Positions 58,001 to 64,000 of a stretch of 64,000 nt of DNA are shown here, piece after piece (the first letter of the stretch is position 1; every line of letters starts with the position of its first letter). The stretch is from Isoetes taiwanensis (Eukaryota; Streptophyta; Lycopodiopsida; Isoetales; Isoetaceae). The position numbers and the translations under genes were made by a program. The stretch lies in contig JAJEKV010000054.1 in the NCBI GenBank assembly GCA_021234155.1, forward strand, positions 1,587,933-1,651,932, written 5' to 3'. The notes beneath the pieces were generated by a model, which saw only the letters and a list, made by a program, of their open reading frames with translations, made no database searches and was not told the origin of the DNA.

Positions 58001-61000
58001 AACAAGCACCAAATTCTCAAAATAAATGACAATCCCCTTTGAAACGAACATCGAGAAAATACCATACCAGACTGGTGCACAGGCTAAATTGCAACGTACA
58101 CACATTTGTAGAAATGTAACAATAAATTTTAAAAAATGGGAAAAGTAAAAACACCTTTGTTGATTGAAGACGAAATAACCAATTTCATTATAAAAGGTTG
58201 ATTGACAATTGAACATTGAGGTTCATTATCTCTTATTATTTCAAATCGTCATGACATTGATACAAAAATTGGTCCTCGTAAATTACGTGTGTCATGAAGT
58301 CTGAAACTAGGAAATCATTTTGTCAGCCATCTGTTCATCTATTTAACCCGGATAGTGCAATGACCTGTTTCAGGCATTTCGCTTGCATTTAGCCATAGTC
58401 ATTTGCCTTGAAACTCTAATTTGAATCTGACCGGAATGGGTCGGTTGATCAACATGGAAGAAGCTAAAAAGGGTGGATTGTTCAACAACATAAGGAAAGC
58501 TAAAAAGCTATCATGGCTGCACCTAGCCTCCGTTCTACTGCCATGAAAGGCGAAAACCCATCAATCATCAATTAAACCCGCGACATTTCTAAATTACTAT
58601 AGATATTAGAAAACTTTAAGAGCGGAACAAAATAAAAGAAAAGCGAGGTAAGACTGCCAGGAACAAAGTTAGATATGAAAAATGACGGTTTCTGAATTAA
58701 TACCTTCTTGTGCATACGTGGCCAATGAGTGATTTTCTCTTCTGTGATTGTATTCAATGTGGTGGAAATTTTTGTTTCCATGCCCATACCTAACCTTGCA
58801 AAACCACATTATGCCAGAAATACAAATACATAGCCATAATTGCTTGACCTCGCCTTGACATGGCCATACCTTGGCACGTTTCACTCTTGGTTGCAAATGT
58901 TCTAGGCTCTTCAAATGGTTGCCCACTCTTTGGGGAGGTTTTGGATGAGGCATAGTCGTGTTTCTTGCGGAAGCTGCGTTTGCTAGAAATGGAATCAGCG
59001 GAAAAAACCTCTGAGGCCTCATCTTGCAAAGCGAAAAAGCCAAAAGCGAGATGTGATTCAATGACCAATTCGACTGAAATAGAAACGGAACCCAAAATAT
59101 TAAGGCTGGCGTGAATCGATGCTTGAATTTTACTATGCTTGGTTCTCGGAAGACCCATTTGAACTCATAAATCATCAGGACGGAAAAACATATATCGGTA
59201 GAAAGGAGAAGGGTTCTTTAATTTTGGCATGCCTGCCTGCGATCGAGAAGAAGAGGTTGCAATTGAAGGCACTCAAATCCGATGAAATACCTTCAAGAAG
59301 GGCAATTTGTGGAAAAGGCTCAAATTCAGTATGAATAGCTAAAAACAGACCACAATGGAAAGGAAGACCGGATAAGTCCAGCCCTTGATTTATCATGATG
59401 CAGTCGGCTTGTTACGATCCTTGGACAAATGAGGTTAAACAGTAAGGGGTAATCCGGTTCCTTATTCACATTTAGGGCAAAAGGCCCTATGGGCATCATG
59501 GTATTAGTGAAACTTTATACCTAGTGATATACCAGAACACATCATACATATTAATCCCAAAAATTGGTAGGTCACACTAAGTGACTGCTAGTTATGATAT
59601 CAAACTAAGTCTGCATTATTGAAAATAATATGTATTAAAAATAAGATATGTAAACAAACTTATTATAAGCATACTTATCGATTTATTTCCTTTTGATTTG
59701 GTTATTGGCATTCATTTGTTGTTACGCCACAAGTTTTGAGGATGAAGAAGAAAGCGCTTATGCCGCGTCTTGAGATACCTTCGCTAGCCATGAATGATAG
59801 TTTGTTGCCCTTGGACTCTTGAACTATTTCTTATGATTTAGCCGATGCCTTCTACTCCACGTTAATATTACTTTCTTTAAGTCTCTTAGATTGCATTTAG
59901 TTGATTTTGTCTTTTGTGGTTGGTATGACGAATTGAACTTCAAATGCCATTAATTTAGCTAAATCATGCATAATGCAGGAAACCAGTGTTCTAAATGAAA
60001 TGTGACATATAAATGTTGTACTGTTTTCATGCCCCAAATCCTATTGTTTAAATTTGAATTTTCCAATCTAAAAAGAAAACTTTTTGGATTTTTTTAAAGT
60101 TAATTCCTAAGGTTTACTTGGGCTTTTGATGCCGGAAGTTTTCAGATTCAAATATTAAAGATTTTCGTAGTATGTTTATGGAGTTCAGCTTTGATGATAC
60201 GAAGGCATGGACTTCCACGAAAATTCAGAATGGGATGACGGAGAAATCTGCATGAGAGACGTGTGAAGTAAGAAAATAGAGGTTCTTCTGATTATCTGAG
60301 CGTGGGCCCGTCTAGGTTCTTGGATAATATTTTATTTAGGGCTATTTCATATTACTGCAGCAGTTTAGATTCTGGCCATGGCAGATGCTCGAATGGGACT
60401 GGCAATTTTGGGGTTTATTCGCTCCTAGATTCTCTGTGTGCTCCAATGCTAGAGAGCTTTCAATTTTTTCGCCATATAGCTTTTTAGCACAGCCATGGCT
60501 GCATGAATAGAGCTCAGTTTGAGCAGGCTTCTTAGTGAAATTTGCCTCATTACATGGCTTCCTGCGAGAGATCTGTCTCTGTGCAGAATCGACGCCACTA
60601 CTGGCCCGTTTATGTCATGGTGCCAGTTTTGGGGGCCAAGCTGAACAAATGAAAACAGTTGATGCTGAAGGCCGCTGTTGAAGGTGATGGCATTGTTTTC
60701 TTTTGTTTGTACTTTGTTTTGAGGATGAAGCAAGGGCTTCTTGACGATCTTTCTACCGGCGACCTGTGTTGATCTTATAATTTTAGGAGAGGTCTTGAGG
60801 TAGAGTTTATATGATTCTTAGAACCGTCTGATTTGGACATCATCAAAACCCTGCATCTGGAAAACCTCTGTTTGATAAGAATTTTATTTTAATCCATCAT
60901 TTTGACGGATTTGTCTTGCAAGCTTTATAAATCACAATCTGTTTTGATTTGCAGGAGATGTGGTCGGTTGATATTGTTGTGCATATAGCAATCAGCTCTA

Positions 61001-62640
61001 TATAATTTCGGTACTGGAGCTTTGTGCCAATGATCCTCACGATTTCTGAGGTTGTTTAACAGGGAATCTCAAATTGTTGCCTTACATAGTGATCTTACTT
61101 AATCTATTCTGTTCGAGGAATTACAAGGGTTGGTGCTCTCAATATAGTTGTGCAAAATCCTCATTCCGGGTATCAATGATCCTACAACTTCTGAGGAGCT
61201 GTTTAACATGAGTTCCTCAGAACAGAATCTTATACCATGGCATAGGGAGCTACAGTGCAGTAATCTAGAAGGGTGCAAAGGTAGCTTCTCTGTTAGCATG
61301 TCTGTACAACCTTTTGTTACATTCTGATTTCAATTTTACTGCATTTTTCAAGTACCTATTACACACAAGACCATGCAACAACGAAAAAGAATGAATTGTT
61401 CAGCCACTAAGTTATGAGCTGTTGCAGAAGAAGAAAGCCAGAAGGTCGTTTAAAAGGATGGGAGGTTGAGAATAAGTTTCCTGTTCCATCAAGTTTTACT
61501 ACCGCTGGTGACGTGAATTGTCAGCAGACGACGAAGAGGAAAAGAGAGTCTAGGAGGGATGCATTTATGGAGGTGGGACATGCACTTCCTGGTTATTTAA
61601 TACTAAATCTTGACAAGTTGCCCCAGCACGTTGAAGCCATTATTATGTATTGATTTCAGGGAAGGATAAATACCTCTGACGGGCAATCCTCAAAAGCGCT
61701 TAAAAGATCTCCTTCACAGCAATTATCCTTCAAACATTAGGTGCTTTATGACGGAGTTGCTGATAGGGGCTGCATGAAGATGGCGTCTCGGTGTAGCCAA
61801 AGTGATGAGTGTTTGCTTCTATTAATCTAGTTTGGCCTGCTACTATAGGAGGCGAAAGGCATCATCAGATCAATGGTGAAGAAATCTGGTTTGGCCTGCA
61901 ATGCCCAAGCGGATGAGCATCAAACAAAATGTCAATCTGAGGCAATGCAATGCGGATGAACCATAGTTGTTTTTCTGTTTACATTTTGGATCATGTTGTC
62001 TATCATAGTAGCCCTGCCATTTTGTAGAAGCCACCAGTTTGCGCCTTCTGCCCTTACTGTTCAGGACCACGATCCTTACAAAGAAGACAAGCGAGGGTGT
62101 TGCTTTGTGAGCTGCAAATGTAGTACCAGCCTAAGCTTCTAAAATCAGGTCTATGCTCTGGAGCATGACAGCATGTTGGCTTGGAATGGAAATGCACTCC
62201 TAAGCATCAAGCAATCCCTTTTTCTCCCAGATTTGCAATTTTGTGTGTTTTGGCTACTAATTGTATCTCTATGGGATAAAGGCATATTCGTGATGCTCCA
62301 TTTTAGGTGCATAATTTCAAATCAGTAGTTTGTCCAAATGAGTTATAGTTTGAAACTTTGCAAACCAGTAATTGGCTCTAATTTACATGGCCTGATCTGG
62401 GTTCTGCCAAAACATTAAATCCTTCAATGTCAGGTAATGGCTGCATCTGTGCATGATTTCATGTGGTTTTTCCAACAATAGATGGTCAAAGATGCCTGAA
62501 ACACTTGGCATGCATGAGCATCTTGATGGATCATTATCTTCATGCAACTTCCAGCTATGGCATCTTGAACCATGCCTTGAACTTCTTTGAGCTCTGTTGA
62601 AATTGTGCTCGATGATTATCAGATCAAGCGGTGGCTTTAG
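58000..62640. other. No confident gene
   Basis: Two frames are the most protein-like: 58790-59158 minus (122 codons, serine/lysine-rich, starting MGLPRTKHSK) and 61414-61653 plus (79 codons, with QQTTKRKRESRRDAFMEVG). Neither shows a known domain. A phrase CAATGATCCT ... TTCTGAGG ... TGTTTAACA is repeated 146 bp apart at 61028 and 61174. No RNA gene was seen. Confidence 0.3.
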
Positions 62641-62664
62641 ATCATCATCATTATCATCATCATT
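62641..62664. repeat. (ATC)n microsatellite, interrupted
   Basis: ATC units run for about 24 bases with one interruption (ATT). No associated gene. Confidence 0.8.
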
Positions 62665-62669
62665 CCATA

Positions 62670-64000
62670 TTTAATATTCATTTACGAGTAAAATCTTGTT
62701 ATTTGGTTTTAGAATTGGCGGTGATGATGTTGTTTGGCTCGATCGGCAGGCATTGTATAGTTTTTATAGCTGCGATAAAAAGCTCCCTTCTAAACTAATT
62801 TGTTGCCTCAAACACTGCAAGTCAGGGCTGTGTTAGCCAGCACTAGCAATTTGACAAAAAAACTTTTAGACATTTTTTTTATCGGGTAGAAAGTTTCTCT
62901 TCTTTTTTGAAAGAGTTTTTTTCCTAGAACAAACCATCATTGACAACATTTTTATATGATGATGGGCCGGAACATATATTGGGGTTAGTGACGATGGCAC
63001 ATACTGAAACATTGAGAAGGCCAAAGGACCTTTCAATTGTACCGAAATGCAACCCATTGTTAGAGAGGCCAAAGGACCTTTTCAATTGCATCAAGAAATG
63101 CAATTGCAAGTGCTGCCTAATAAGTATGTCTAATCAGGAATGCACCCTAGCCCGACATTGAGAAGATAAGGACATAAATTATATCAAGAAATGCAACAAT
63201 TACAGTGCGGCTAATAAGTAAGCTTCGTAAAAAGGAATGCACCTAGAGTCGTAATAAGTATGTTGTATTGTAGATAAAAAGTAATGCACAATTAGTATGT
63301 AAAGTGTATACTGCTTGAATAAGCTAAGTTAGGATGCAAAGTAGAACTAATAGCAAGGGCCATGCTCTCAACAAGTTACGAGTGGATTGTATAAGTTCCC
63401 CAACATTTACAAGTTATCAAATAATATTTAGTTTTCGAGGGCACTCAAAGAGGTTTCGCTAATTAGGTGGCTAAATGTTTCGTGGTCACAACTCAAGGCA
63501 TGATATCACAATGAATTGGAAACCAGGCAACATTGGCGTTCAACTAGTATATTTTAACCCGACTATGCAGCAACTTCTTATACAAGCATGTGGGACATTC
63601 TCTCTCAAAGATCAATCAAACCACAATATGGTATACATTGTTATCGGTTCGGGTTATATATTTCTAATATTAAAATGAGATATTTCTACACAAGCACAAA
63701 TAACACTCTTTTCTCTGTTTTAGTAAATTTGGAAAGGGTAACAATCATCTTAATATCTTCTGTTGAGGACTAAATGGAATTAAAGTAGTCTATCATGTAG
63801 TTTGTCCCTAACCTATATTTAGTTCTTTATATTCATGAACAAAACAATCCCTAATAGAACATCTAAGCAGAAATTGCAAGTTAAAAGTAGAAAACTACCC
63901 AAGAGGTTAAGCAAACCGATATTACGCTAAATTGTTTGCATTATCCACACTATAGCACATTGTACACCTATGTTCAACAACCACAATCTTGAACTTAAAA
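62670..64000. other. No gene recognised; local tandem duplications near 63.0-63.25 kb
   Basis: AGGCCAAAGGACCTTTCAATTG recurs, with one inserted base, at 63018 and 63066 (48 bp apart). TCAAGAAATGCAA with AATAAGTA and GGAATGCACC following recurs at 63091 and 63184 (93 bp apart). Frames are short and overlap these duplications. Confidence 0.5.

Overview
The window looks like repeat-rich nuclear DNA of a land plant, most likely a homosporous fern. The main pointer is the style of its pentatricopeptide-repeat (PPR) remnant: the repeats alternate with a characteristic linker (K-L-V-K-V-x-S-L-E-K-G followed by HSQ) that I recall from fern PPR-DYW proteins. The organism call is inference. Most of the 64 kb has no intact gene. 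Its readable content is decayed retrotransposons, PPR pseudogenes, one small extensin-like cell-wall gene broken by one base, and several unusual repeat arrays.

Layout. 0-6 kb: mostly anonymous AT-rich DNA with a 105-112 bp minisatellite (3442-3875). 6-12 kb: remains of three LINEs (about 5995-6385 minus, 6735-8260 plus, 9122-12042 plus). 13-15.3 kb: an L1-like LINE remnant (minus) abutting an LTR-like segment. 17.35-19.3 kb: a second, much better preserved copy of the 9-12 kb LINE family in the opposite orientation. Both copies share a 3' end (GGGTCCCATAGGCC ... GATAAAA) followed by different short tandem-repeat tails. 20.3-26.4 kb: a PPR E-domain remnant, a weakly supported multi-exon minus-strand gene, and a larger PPR pseudogene. 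27.7-28.35 kb: an extensin-like gene (minus) with a TATA box.

28.4-36 kb: no confident gene, but AACCATA-rich DNA and a recurring TGCCATTCAA motif. 36.2-42.9 kb: a distinctive, apparently more GC-rich block with a degenerate tandem array of about 270 bp units and a family of short palindromes built on TTCTCGACTC/GAGTCGAGAA. I could not assign this block to a known element. 47.5-47.8 kb: a cluster of palindromes around TTCCGGAA. 49.4-53.4 kb: a pair of degenerate direct repeats that look like the LTRs of a coding-poor retrotransposon. 53.6-57.4 kb: nested remains of an L1-like LINE (minus), a Ty3/gypsy RNase H fragment (minus), and a plus-strand LTR-like region with a duplicated TATA segment followed by gag-like frames. 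57.4-64 kb: anonymous, with minor local duplications.

The genes do not form a working pathway. The region reads as a graveyard of nested insertions around one recently damaged host gene. The best candidates for something undescribed are the palindrome and tandem-array block at 36-42 kb and the LINE family with tandem-repeat tails. Coding remnants were read by eye, without alignment tools, so boundaries of decayed elements are approximate.
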